DNA from: an uncultured Bacteroidales bacterium
GTDB lineage: Bacteria; Bacteroidota; Bacteroidia; Bacteroidales; UBA4417
DNA length: 39,913 nt
NCBI GenBank assembly: GCA_903864265.1
Contig: CAIPFN010000359.1
Location: 1-39,913, forward strand
Direction: 5' to 3'
Part shown: positions 8,535 to 17,379 of the stretch, one piece after another
Numbering within the stretch: the first letter of the stretch is position 1
Layout: each line of letters begins with the position of its first letter
The notes under the pieces: generated by a model
What the model was told of the DNA's origin: nothing
Seen by the model: only the letters and a program-made list of their open reading frames with translations
The model's database searches: none
Made by a program: the position numbers and the translations under genes

Positions 8535-8570
8535 GTCCTTTACCCTGATGTGCAAACACGTTTAATTTGT
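8535..8570 (+). promoter_or_regulatory. Putative phage late promoter
   Basis: GTCCTTTA (8535-8542), N19, TTAATTTG (8562-8569). Confidence 0.65.
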
Positions 8571-8626
8571 TTCATCCTAAAACGGAACTTGATGAACTTT
8601 CAACTTTATAAACTTTCAACTTATTT

Positions 8627-9052
8627 ATGAGTGAAAATACCAATATTAAACTTACCGTCGAAGCCTGGGCCGATATCGTGATAAAGGAATTTATCAAAAA
8701 GGCCAATGCCCTCAATATCGGCAGTTCCGGCGCTTCGATGAACAGTTTTGTAAATACCGTTTACACGGCAGCCGGTGGCGATCCTTCGCGCGTGGTGTTC
8801 GCTTTCGAGTGGTATTTGAAGATGGTCGATTACGGCGTAGGAAAGCATGTGAGCCTTGCCGATCGCGACGGCATGATCGCCGGTGGAATGACACGCCGCC
8901 GCCCGAAGCCCTGGTTTACCGATACCTTTTACAAGCAGCTAGAAGTGCTCCGCCACCTGCTCGAGGAAAAGAACGCGCTGGGCATCGAGCGTTTCGTGGT
9001 GCGGAACATAGAGGACAATGCCGATTTCGGCTTTAATGAAATTAACGTATGA
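8627..9052 (+). CDS. Tail protein upstream of tape measure
   Basis: 141 aa, ATGA overlap with the tape measure gene. Confidence 0.5.
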   Translation: MSENTNIKLTVEAWADIVIKEFIKKANALNIGSSGASMNSFVNTVYTAAGGDPSRVVFAFEWYLKMVDYGVGKHVSLADRDGMIAGGMTRRRPKPWFTDTFYKQLEVLRHLLEEKNALGIERFVVRNIEDNADFGFNEINV

Positions 9053-12021
9053 GCAAACAGGCGAAAGTAGATGTAATCATAAACGGCGAACAGGCCAAAG
9101 CCGCATTGAAGGAAATACAAACTCAGCTGGCCGGCGTAAAAGCCATGCGCGATAAAGCCATGACCGATGGCGATGTAAAAGGATTCAACCAGCTGAATGC
9201 CGAATTCAAAAAACTTACTACCGAAGCCACAAAACTTAGCAGACAGACACTCGATGTAAACGATGTATTGAAAAACCTTTCTTCCGCATCTGTACGAGAA
9301 CTGCAGGGCGCTTTCCAGCAATTAAATAGGGAATTGATTGCAATGAAGCGTAATGATCCTGGATATAACGAAAAAAAGGTACAGGTACAGGCGCTTAAGA
9401 AAGAACTCGATAGTGCATCGGGTAGTATCAGGAACCAGGGGATGACTTTTAGCGAATTAAAGTCGAAAGCCATCGTGTGGGCTGCTGCCATTATGGCTGT
9501 AGGTTATGCATTTAAAAAATTGTATGATGCTTACGAAGAACAAAGAGTTGCTGATAAACGACTTCTTTTTGCTGTAAATGGAAATATTGATGCTTTTCAA
9601 CAACTAAATGAACAATCGAGTAAATTACAGCAGGCAACAGGTATTGATGATTCTGTAATAAGTCAGATACAAATGCTTGGTGTGCAAAGTGGTAAAAGTA
9701 CCGCAGATGTTAAAAAAATTACTGAAGCTGCCATTGAATTATCTTCTATTACCGGTGAAGATCTTCAGGGTTCATTTTTACAGTTGAATGGTACATTTGC
9801 TGGTAAACTCGGAAAATCACTTCCTCGTTTGTCAGCAGATTTTAAAGATTTAACAAAGGAGCAACTTGCTAATGGAGCAGCTATTGATATGGTGCTTCAA
9901 AAATATGGCGGAACAGCTGCCGAAAGCGCAACATCCTTATCTAAAATGACTCAAGCCTGGGGAGAATTTATGGAATCTCTGGGTGGTGGTACAACCGGTC
10001 CTATTAACTGGGTAATTGAGAAAATGACCTATTTATTAAAACTATATAAAATTGGTGCCGATGTATTATTATCATTTGGTGGTAATGTTCGGGCATGGGA
10101 AGCACAACAGGAAGGAATTCAATCTACTACCGAAAGTGTTAACAGATTTCGTGAAGCTATAGAAAAATCGAAACCTTCCGTTTCTGAACTTAAAAAACAA
10201 AGAGATGAGCTAACTGAAGGATTAAAAAAACAAGAAGATGCACTTAAAAATTCAAATAATTTATCTGGAGTCGCTGAGCAGCTGGAAAAGAATTCTATAA
10301 ATACGATTAAATCGAAAATAGCAGTTCTGAATGAATTGATTAACCCTCAAAAAAAAGCTCCTGATCCCAATGCGGATAAAGCACTGGAAGATGCTTATAA
10401 ACAAGAACAAACAATAGCCATCCAGGCACGTGATGCAGCCATTGCAATCGAAATGGAAGGTTACAAGAAAGAACTGGATACATTACATTCTGCTTATGCT
10501 GATAAACGCGAAGCAATTTTACATGAGCTTGCAACAAATAAAAAATTAACTGTAGCTCAAAAAGATGAATTAAATGCAACTCTTATCAGTCTCGATACAA
10601 AATATGTACAGGATGCTGATAAGCTTGCAAAAGAGAGAGATTTAAAACAACTCCAATACGACAAACAACTTATCGAATTGAAATTGGCGGATACCCGAGA
10701 AGGTTCAGTTGAAGAATATCAATTGGAAAAACAATTGCTTGATAACAGTATGCAAATTGAAATAGCTTCGGTTACTGGCACCGAAGCGCAAAAGGCAGCT
10801 CTGACAAAATCTATTCGTGCAAAATATGCCAGGCAACAGGCCGATGCTGATGAGAAATACAGTTTGCAATTCCTCGATGAACGCTTAAAGAAGGAAATTA
10901 CAAATCTTACCGATGCCGAACAAAAAAAAGAAGCGGCCTTAAAGCAAAAACGCGCTGATGGTACGATTTCGCAAAAGGAATTTCATAAAGAATGGATTGC
11001 ATTACAAAATCAATTTACAAAAGATAGTCTGCAAATTGCCATAGGCAAAGCTGAACGTGAAATTGAAATAATAAAAAAAGCCGGTGGCGATGTAACGCAG
11101 GCAGAACAAGATTTAGCGGCATTACGTTTTAAATATGAATCAGTAGGAACTGATACCGGTGATGGCAGTAAGGATAAAACGAAATATACGGCTGAACAGG
11201 CCGGTCGCGATGCCATTGATGCAGCTACAACAATTGCAAATACAGAATTTCAGATATCCAGGGATAAAAACCAACGCATTCTGGACGATAAGCTTAATTC
11301 GATTGCTAAGGAGCGCGATGCTGAATTGTCAAATAAAAATCTGACCGAAGCCCAGAAAGATGCAATCAATAAAAAATACGATGCCCAGGAACGGGCAGTT
11401 AAAAAAGCAGCCTGGGAAAAACAGCACAAGGCTGATATTGCACAGGCATGGGTAAACCTGGCATTAATGGTTGGTAAGGCAGCTATTAATATGTGGCCGG
11501 TACCGGCTATCCCAATGATGGCCGCAGCTGCAATAGAAGGAGGCATGCAAGTTGCTGCAGTAACTGCACAAAAGGTTCCTGAATTTCAATTTGGCGGATA
11601 TACGGATAAAGATACCAACGACAGCAAACCAACCGGTATCGTACACGCCAACGAATTTATAGGCTCAGCCCAAGCCGTACGCAACCCATCCGTGAAAAAG
11701 ATTTTCGATATCATCGATTACGCGCAGAAATCGGGGACCATCTCGCAGATAGACCTGCCGGCGGTAATTGCTTCCACCACGTATAAAGGCAGGCAGTCGG
11801 GAGGTTATGCTTCCGATACAGACAGTGTAACACCCGGTGCCGGGAAAGTATTCAATTCTGTTCAGCCGGATAAAAACAATGCCTTGGCCCGGGCGCTAGA
11901 CCGCGTCTCCAATGTGCTGGAGAAAGTTGAGAAAGATGGCGTAAAAGGGAAATGGGTGTATTTCGATTTCGAAAAGATAAAGGCCGAGAAAGACAACATG
12001 GAATCATCAACAAATATGTAA
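9049..12021 (+). CDS. Tail tape measure protein
   Basis: 990 aa, longest tail-module ORF; extended Lys/Glu/Ala-rich coiled coil; hydrophobic Ala-rich segment WVNLALMVGKAAINMWPVPAIPMMAAAAIEGG. Confidence 0.8.
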   Translation: MSKQAKVDVIINGEQAKAALKEIQTQLAGVKAMRDKAMTDGDVKGFNQLNAEFKKLTTEATKLSRQTLDVNDVLKNLSSASVRELQGAFQQLNRELIAMKRNDPGYNEKKVQVQALKKELDSASGSIRNQGMTFSELKSKAIVWAAAIMAVGYAFKKLYDAYEEQRVADKRLLFAVNGNIDAFQQLNEQSSKLQQATGIDDSVISQIQMLGVQSGKSTADVKKITEAAIELSSITGEDLQGSFLQLNGTFAGKLGKSLPRLSADFKDLTKEQLANGAAIDMVLQKYGGTAAESATSLSKMTQAWGEFMESLGGGTTGPINWVIEKMTYLLKLYKIGADVLLSFGGNVRAWEAQQEGIQSTTESVNRFREAIEKSKPSVSELKKQRDELTEGLKKQEDALKNSNNLSGVAEQLEKNSINTIKSKIAVLNELINPQKKAPDPNADKALEDAYKQEQTIAIQARDAAIAIEMEGYKKELDTLHSAYADKREAILHELATNKKLTVAQKDELNATLISLDTKYVQDADKLAKERDLKQLQYDKQLIELKLADTREGSVEEYQLEKQLLDNSMQIEIASVTGTEAQKAALTKSIRAKYARQQADADEKYSLQFLDERLKKEITNLTDAEQKKEAALKQKRADGTISQKEFHKEWIALQNQFTKDSLQIAIGKAEREIEIIKKAGGDVTQAEQDLAALRFKYESVGTDTGDGSKDKTKYTAEQAGRDAIDAATTIANTEFQISRDKNQRILDDKLNSIAKERDAELSNKNLTEAQKDAINKKYDAQERAVKKAAWEKQHKADIAQAWVNLALMVGKAAINMWPVPAIPMMAAAAIEGGMQVAAVTAQKVPEFQFGGYTDKDTNDSKPTGIVHANEFIGSAQAVRNPSVKKIFDIIDYAQKSGTISQIDLPAVIASTTYKGRQSGGYASDTDSVTPGAGKVFNSVQPDKNNALARALDRVSNVLEKVEKDGVKGKWVYFDFEKIKAEKDNMESSTNM

Positions 12022-12038
12022 CTAATCAGCAATCACCA

Positions 12039-13178
12039 ATGTTAACTATACTTCAGCACCCGGCATTTCTCATACAATCGCAGCAACCGGTCGTATTCAA
12101 AGTACAAAGCGATGCAACCGGTTCGCCCCTGCGCATCGGCGGCGGCGTTACATCCGATTCGGGTGGCGATATCATCCCGGCCGATGGCGATAAAAAGGCA
12201 ACATTCGAACTCTCCGACTGGCTCCAGGGATTAATCACCGAGCGGGGTAAAACAGCCAACGTGCCGGCTGTTTATTCAGGAGTTCCCAGGCAGCTCACAT
12301 TTTCCTTCCTGGAATGGATCGGAAACCCACAGGCGACTGGCGACGATATCGAAACGCCCACTTACTGGCTGCTCGATGGCCGTGTGCCGGCATCCATATC
12401 CCAGGCATTTTATGCCGCGCATGCCAGCCTTCTCGCTTACCTGGTAAGCACAAAACGCTTCCTCAGCTGGTGGCCTGCAGGCGAAACCCGGAAAGTACTT
12501 CCACTGCAGCACGAATTTCTGAATTTTTTGCAGCTCTCCAGCCAATCACCCATCACCATCACGCTGAAGCTGCTGCTCACCTTTACCGATGCTACCTCGG
12601 CCGAACAAACGGCCTTTACCGTGCTCAACTGCGCATATATGCAGTTGGTTTATTTCCCTACCGGAGCTACGCAATTGGGTATTCCGATCATCATGTCTTC
12701 GGCCTACCCGGATAAAATGCTGGCCAGCTATTCCGTTTATGTTAAATCAGGATCTTCACTTATAAGTGAAGTTGTGAAATACCAGGTCGACGATGCTTGG
12801 TACCAGAACCCGAGGTTCCTGTGGGTGCGCAATGGCTTTGGTTTATGGGAAGTACTGCTATGCACCGGGCAGGCCAGCCAGGAAAATGAGATTAAGCCCG
12901 AGCAGGCCATTACCGATGGACAATCGCTGCCCGATAAGCTGAACTGGAAAACTACTAAAACCGACGCGGTGAAAGTTAACACCGGGTTTAAACCGGAAGC
13001 CGTCATGCAATGGATTTCGGATCTCGATTTCCGCGAAGCTTACGAGATGATCGGGGGCAACCTGGTACCCATCGTAATGCATGATCTGAAACTTCCGGTC
13101 GTGCATGATGGAATTTACCAATACTCCGCAGATCTGGAGTATGAGTATGTACATTACGAAAACATTGAACAGGGATGA
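12039..13178 (+). CDS. Distal tail / baseplate-associated protein
   Basis: Directly after tape measure; start refined to ATG 12039 (track start 11952 overlaps TMP). Confidence 0.5.
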   Translation: MLTILQHPAFLIQSQQPVVFKVQSDATGSPLRIGGGVTSDSGGDIIPADGDKKATFELSDWLQGLITERGKTANVPAVYSGVPRQLTFSFLEWIGNPQATGDDIETPTYWLLDGRVPASISQAFYAAHASLLAYLVSTKRFLSWWPAGETRKVLPLQHEFLNFLQLSSQSPITITLKLLLTFTDATSAEQTAFTVLNCAYMQLVYFPTGATQLGIPIIMSSAYPDKMLASYSVYVKSGSSLISEVVKYQVDDAWYQNPRFLWVRNGFGLWEVLLCTGQASQENEIKPEQAITDGQSLPDKLNWKTTKTDAVKVNTGFKPEAVMQWISDLDFREAYEMIGGNLVPIVMHDLKLPVVHDGIYQYSADLEYEYVHYENIEQG

Positions 13179-13936
13179 GCACGATTTTAATTTCAAATGT
13201 TCCCGGAAAAATACCCACAGTTAACCAACTGGATAGGACGGATTCCGGATTAGGGTATAACCGAGCAGATGGCTTAATTTATGCTTTGCGTGTGGTAGGT
13301 AGCTTTAAATCTGTAGTTGCCATCAACGGTACAAATCCACCTGTTATTGTTCCTGCAGGAGATTTCAAAGGCACAGCGACACTCGTTACCAATCCCGGAA
13401 GCCCTACATCCGATGAGTGGTGGAGCGCCACTGAAGTTGGTGTATACACGCATTTTGGTAACATCGTAGTATCTACAATGACTGAGGTATTTAATTACCT
13501 GAAATGGACCCAGGCAACTACATCCTGGAGCGTGGAGACTGTTAATGTGCATTCGGAAACAGTTATAATACCTCGTATTATCGAATTGAAGGTGGTAAGT
13601 GATATTCTTAATCCCCTTGTTGGTGATGGGAAACTAATCTTCTGCATTCCCCAGGAACTGAATGGCATGATACTCTCCAGGGCGCATTGTTACCTTACTA
13701 CCTCCGCTGTAGGAGTTACAACATTACAATTGAGGAATATCACAACTACGCACGATATGCTTATTACCAGGATCACAATAGATTCAGGCGAACTTACAAG
13801 TTATACAGCTGCAGCAGCACCGGTAATCAACCCGGCATACCGGCAGGTTTTCACCGGTGATCTTATCGCGGTTGATATTGACACTGTGGCCGAAGCAAGT
13901 AAAGGATTAGGAGTCATTTTAACATTTAACGCATGA
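13175..13936 (+). CDS. Putative tail fibre/adhesion protein
   Basis: 253 aa beta-rich, in tail module; ATGA coupling. Confidence 0.45.
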   Translation: MSTILISNVPGKIPTVNQLDRTDSGLGYNRADGLIYALRVVGSFKSVVAINGTNPPVIVPAGDFKGTATLVTNPGSPTSDEWWSATEVGVYTHFGNIVVSTMTEVFNYLKWTQATTSWSVETVNVHSETVIIPRIIELKVVSDILNPLVGDGKLIFCIPQELNGMILSRAHCYLTTSAVGVTTLQLRNITTTHDMLITRITIDSGELTSYTAAAAPVINPAYRQVFTGDLIAVDIDTVAEASKGLGVILTFNA

Positions 13937-13940
13937 AATT

Positions 13941-14384
13941 ATGAGTAAGACAGATGCATTCGAAATATCGATATTAAGTCATATATTCAAAAATACTGCC
14001 TTGGCGAATATAGGAGATAGCTCGGGATTACAGCCGTCAGCTGCAGCAGGAAATTTATATGTTGCTCTATTCACAACAGCCACAACGGTAAACGATTCAT
14101 CCGCTGGTACAGAATGCGCATATACAGGTTATGCACGCGTTGCCGTTGTTCGTTCTGCAACCGGATGGAATGTTACAATTGGCCTTGGCCAGGCCAGTAA
14201 TGCGGCTCCAATAACATTTCCGCCATGTTCGGCTGGCGCTGAAACAGTCGCGTATTTTGCAATCTATACTGCTTTAACCGGGGGAGACAGAATATTATGG
14301 GGACAATTAAATGTTGCTTTACCTGTAGTTGTTGGAGTAACACCTGAATTTAGTACCGGTGCTCTTGCTTTTATTGAGGATTAA
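13941..14384 (+). CDS. Phage tail fibre-like protein
   Basis: NLYVALFTTATTVNDSSAGTECAYTGYARVAV... resembles small tail-fibre proteins (LYVGLF...GTE...GYAR pattern). Confidence 0.6.
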   Translation: MSKTDAFEISILSHIFKNTALANIGDSSGLQPSAAAGNLYVALFTTATTVNDSSAGTECAYTGYARVAVVRSATGWNVTIGLGQASNAAPITFPPCSAGAETVAYFAIYTALTGGDRILWGQLNVALPVVVGVTPEFSTGALAFIED

Positions 14385-15088
14385 TGGGAAATTTATCTGG
14401 ATATAACATAGGTGGCACTGGGAGTGTAGCTGATCTGTTTGTACAGAGCCAGATCAAAAGGCGTGAGAATATTTCTACCTATCAAACTGCCAATATAAAA
14501 AACAGGAGCAATCTACAGGGGACATCCTTTATTTCTCTTGATTCACATACAATTGCAAAAGGTCAAAATGCCATTAATTTTACTGTAGGTTATAATTTAG
14601 TGCAAACAACTGCTAATCTTTCAGGACAAATAACATCCCTTAAAGTTCTTGTATATGTTCCGAATTTGCCGCTCCTGGCTTCAGGCAACATTAAAGCTTA
14701 CATTTATTCAGTAGACCTTAATGGAAATCCGAATAACCTTCTCTATGAATCGGAGAATTCATTGGATATAAGTACACTCAATGTTACTTACACTTACCCT
14801 GAATTTAATTTCATTAATGCTTTAGTTGATGGAAGAATAGCTGTCGGATTTGGAATCATTAATTCCGTACAAGCTGAAGGATTGGTGGCACTTATTTGCC
14901 AATATGAACCGTTGATAAATGGATATATCTACGGTAATTGCTTCAATAAGCATAAGATTACAGGTGCTGTCGTTGATTATTATGGTGGACTCATGGACTT
15001 ATCTGTAATAATTACATTTCTTGCTAAATCAGCAAGCGGAATCATGCTCGATCGCAGTTCATTCACTCCACAAATCACATTTTTATAA
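14384..15088 (+). CDS. Putative tail fibre / receptor-binding protein
   Basis: 234 aa, tail-module position, one-base overlap with the previous ORF. Confidence 0.4.
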   Translation: MGNLSGYNIGGTGSVADLFVQSQIKRRENISTYQTANIKNRSNLQGTSFISLDSHTIAKGQNAINFTVGYNLVQTTANLSGQITSLKVLVYVPNLPLLASGNIKAYIYSVDLNGNPNNLLYESENSLDISTLNVTYTYPEFNFINALVDGRIAVGFGIINSVQAEGLVALICQYEPLINGYIYGNCFNKHKITGAVVDYYGGLMDLSVIITFLAKSASGIMLDRSSFTPQITFL

Positions 15089-15090
15089 TT

Positions 15091-15125
15091 GTCCTTTAAC
15101 AACAATTCAATCAGGATTATAATTG
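15091..15125 (+). promoter_or_regulatory. Putative phage late promoter
   Basis: GTCCTTTA (15091-15098), N19, TATAATTG (15118-15125). Confidence 0.7.
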
Positions 15126-15143
15126 CAACACATACAATAGAAC

Positions 15144-16562
15144 ATGAGCCTCGATCTTACAAAAGCCATCAGCGACCACAAGTTAATCCGGGAAATATAC
15201 AGCATCATGGCTACGGGTATTAATCCGCCGCCGCTTAACCTGGACCAGTTAAATAGTACTAATAAATATGTAAAAGAAATCTACCGTCTACAATCGGGAG
15301 GACAGGAGTTTTCAGTTCTTGATTTTAATGCAGGAAACAGCACAATAAAATATCTCAGGGAAATCTATAGGCTAATGGCCAAAGATATTATTCCGCCTCC
15401 TTTGGATATCAATGCTGCCCTGAGCTGCAACAAACTTCTAAAGGAGATTTACAGGATGATAGCAGGTGAAAATGCTGCACTGGATATTAATAGTTCGCAT
15501 TCGATTAATAAATATTTAAAAGCAATATATCAACTTTTAGCAAATGGGAACCCTTCTGAAAATTTTCTTATAGGAGCCTATACATCCGAAGATGGTAATT
15601 ATGTTTTAATCAATACAGATAAAAATATAATGCTTCCAGCCAAAGATGACATAGTTATTAAGGAAGATGGAGTACCCGTTTCTATTTTATCAATAGAAAT
15701 ATATAATGAAAAATCTATCAAAGTTATAATGAGTAATGCTTTATTACCTGGCTCAGATTTAAGTCTTACTTTATTAAATAGTATCGATATTATTGAAGAT
15801 GGAGAAATTGCTCCGGTATTAGATTATCCGATTGATAATCTTATAGTTCAGCATCTTTCATTTTTGCAAATAGTAGATGTTAAATTAAGTGAGCTTGGAG
15901 ATTATATTGATATAATCTTTAATGAGGCTTTTTTATTCGAATATACTGATACTACAGGTTTTGATATCACATCTTCATTGGGGATATATATTGAAGGATT
16001 TTCTATAATAGAAGATAATATCCTAAGGTTAAATATAGGTTGTGAAAATTTACTCTTCTATACTGATATTTTTACTTTATCCTATACTCAAAAAAAAGGT
16101 ATTATAGTAACAAATGAAGAAGGGGTTGAATTAGCTGCTTTTTCTGAATTATCTATTGAGAATACACTTTGGGAACCTCTTGGTATAACTCCAATAGAAT
16201 CTGATTATGCTATGGTGAGCGTTATAGATAATCCCATTGCTCAGTATTTTATCACTCCAGCTAGTAGAAATCCTTATATTGAAATTGTCCAATCAAATAC
16301 AGGGAGTTTTCTACCCGGAAGAGGTGTACAGATTATTGGGGATGGTAATATACTGGATGTTAATGATTCTGATTTTGTTAATCAAGCAGGTGATATATTT
16401 AGATGTACTGTAGATCAAACTAATGGAGAATTTATAAAATTTGTGATTGAGATTATTCCATTTGATGAGAATACATTAGTAGACTTGGATAGTAATGGTA
16501 TCTATGTAACAGCAACACATGGGACAGATCAGGCAATTGGGTTAATAACTTTGACAATTTAA
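15144..16562 (+). CDS. Repeat-containing putative tail/receptor-binding protein
   Basis: 472 aa; five N-terminal repeats of about 30 aa with LDINxxxSxNKYLKEIYRLMA-like consensus, then a beta-rich AT-rich-coded C-terminus. Confidence 0.5.
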   Translation: MSLDLTKAISDHKLIREIYSIMATGINPPPLNLDQLNSTNKYVKEIYRLQSGGQEFSVLDFNAGNSTIKYLREIYRLMAKDIIPPPLDINAALSCNKLLKEIYRMIAGENAALDINSSHSINKYLKAIYQLLANGNPSENFLIGAYTSEDGNYVLINTDKNIMLPAKDDIVIKEDGVPVSILSIEIYNEKSIKVIMSNALLPGSDLSLTLLNSIDIIEDGEIAPVLDYPIDNLIVQHLSFLQIVDVKLSELGDYIDIIFNEAFLFEYTDTTGFDITSSLGIYIEGFSIIEDNILRLNIGCENLLFYTDIFTLSYTQKKGIIVTNEEGVELAAFSELSIENTLWEPLGITPIESDYAMVSVIDNPIAQYFITPASRNPYIEIVQSNTGSFLPGRGVQIIGDGNILDVNDSDFVNQAGDIFRCTVDQTNGEFIKFVIEIIPFDENTLVDLDSNGIYVTATHGTDQAIGLITLTI

Positions 16563-16613
16563 AATTATGATCAGAATAATTTTTTAACCGAATAATCCTT
16601 CTGAATCTTTTAA

Positions 16614-16645
16614 AAAAGCCCTGAACCCGTCAGGGCTTTTCTTTT
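16614..16645 (+). terminator. Rho-independent terminator
   Basis: AAAAGCCCTGA-ACCCG-TCAGGGCTTTT then CTTTT. Confidence 0.9.
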
Positions 16646-16680
16646 GTCCTTTAACAAAACCACATTCTAAATTATCATTG
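16646..16680 (+). promoter_or_regulatory. Putative phage late promoter
   Basis: GTCCTTTA (16646-16653), N19, TATCATTG (16673-16680). Confidence 0.7.
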
Positions 16681-16700
16681 CTTATCTAAAAACATAAGCA

Positions 16701-17378
16701 ATGAAAAAATTACTGATTATCCTGCTCCTCTTCATCGCAATAGGAGTATCCGGACAGGTTACCTGCCCGCCAACAGTTGCACATCTTTATTTTAATGTTC
16801 CCAAACCGCTTGTGCTGAATCAGAAGATTGGTTCAGTAAAAATCTGCGATCCTGATGCAGGGCAACATGATACGCTTGAAATTTTACCAGGCACATCTTC
16901 CAACTTATTCGGCTTGCTTGGAAATGACATCCTGGTAAGTAATTCCTCCACGATCAACAGCAGCACTGCAGCCACCTATTCCATCACGCTCAGGGCGTCG
17001 GATAATGGTTCTCCTCCCCTGTTTACAACGGCCATTGTGACATTTACCATTACCCAGGATAACGTTCCACCGGCGGTGGTAAACCAGGTATTTTATATTA
17101 AAGCTTCAGGAACAAATCCGGTGACCTTTGGTCCATTCCTGGCAACGGACCGCAATTTCGGTACAACACTATCCTATGCCATCGTATATGGCAATTCCGA
17201 GAATTTCTTTTCCATCAACCAGGCAACCGGTTATATTACAATGAAAGGCACGGCCGGTAAAACGTTTAAATCGTCGCGAACCTGGAATCTGATCATTGCC
17301 GTAACGGACACGCCTGTGGTATCCGGTGGCAAGACGAATACGGTTAAAGCCTGGGCTAAAATAACAGTCACGAAATAG
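16701..17378 (+). CDS. Exported cadherin-like repeat protein
   Basis: Signal peptide MKKLLIILLLFIAIGVSGQ; two cadherin-like segments (TYSITLRASDNGSPPL; FSINQATGYITMKG...WNLIIAVTD). Confidence 0.6.
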   Translation: MKKLLIILLLFIAIGVSGQVTCPPTVAHLYFNVPKPLVLNQKIGSVKICDPDAGQHDTLEILPGTSSNLFGLLGNDILVSNSSTINSSTAATYSITLRASDNGSPPLFTTAIVTFTITQDNVPPAVVNQVFYIKASGTNPVTFGPFLATDRNFGTTLSYAIVYGNSENFFSINQATGYITMKGTAGKTFKSSRTWNLIIAVTDTPVVSGGKTNTVKAWAKITVTK

Positions 17379-17379
17379 C

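Noticed and set aside
8595-8620. AACTTTCAAC direct repeat before ORF 8627
   Set aside because: Such A/T-rich TTTCAACTTT leader repeats are common in Bacteroidota 5' UTRs and similar text occurs at 28150-28190; no specific function supported.
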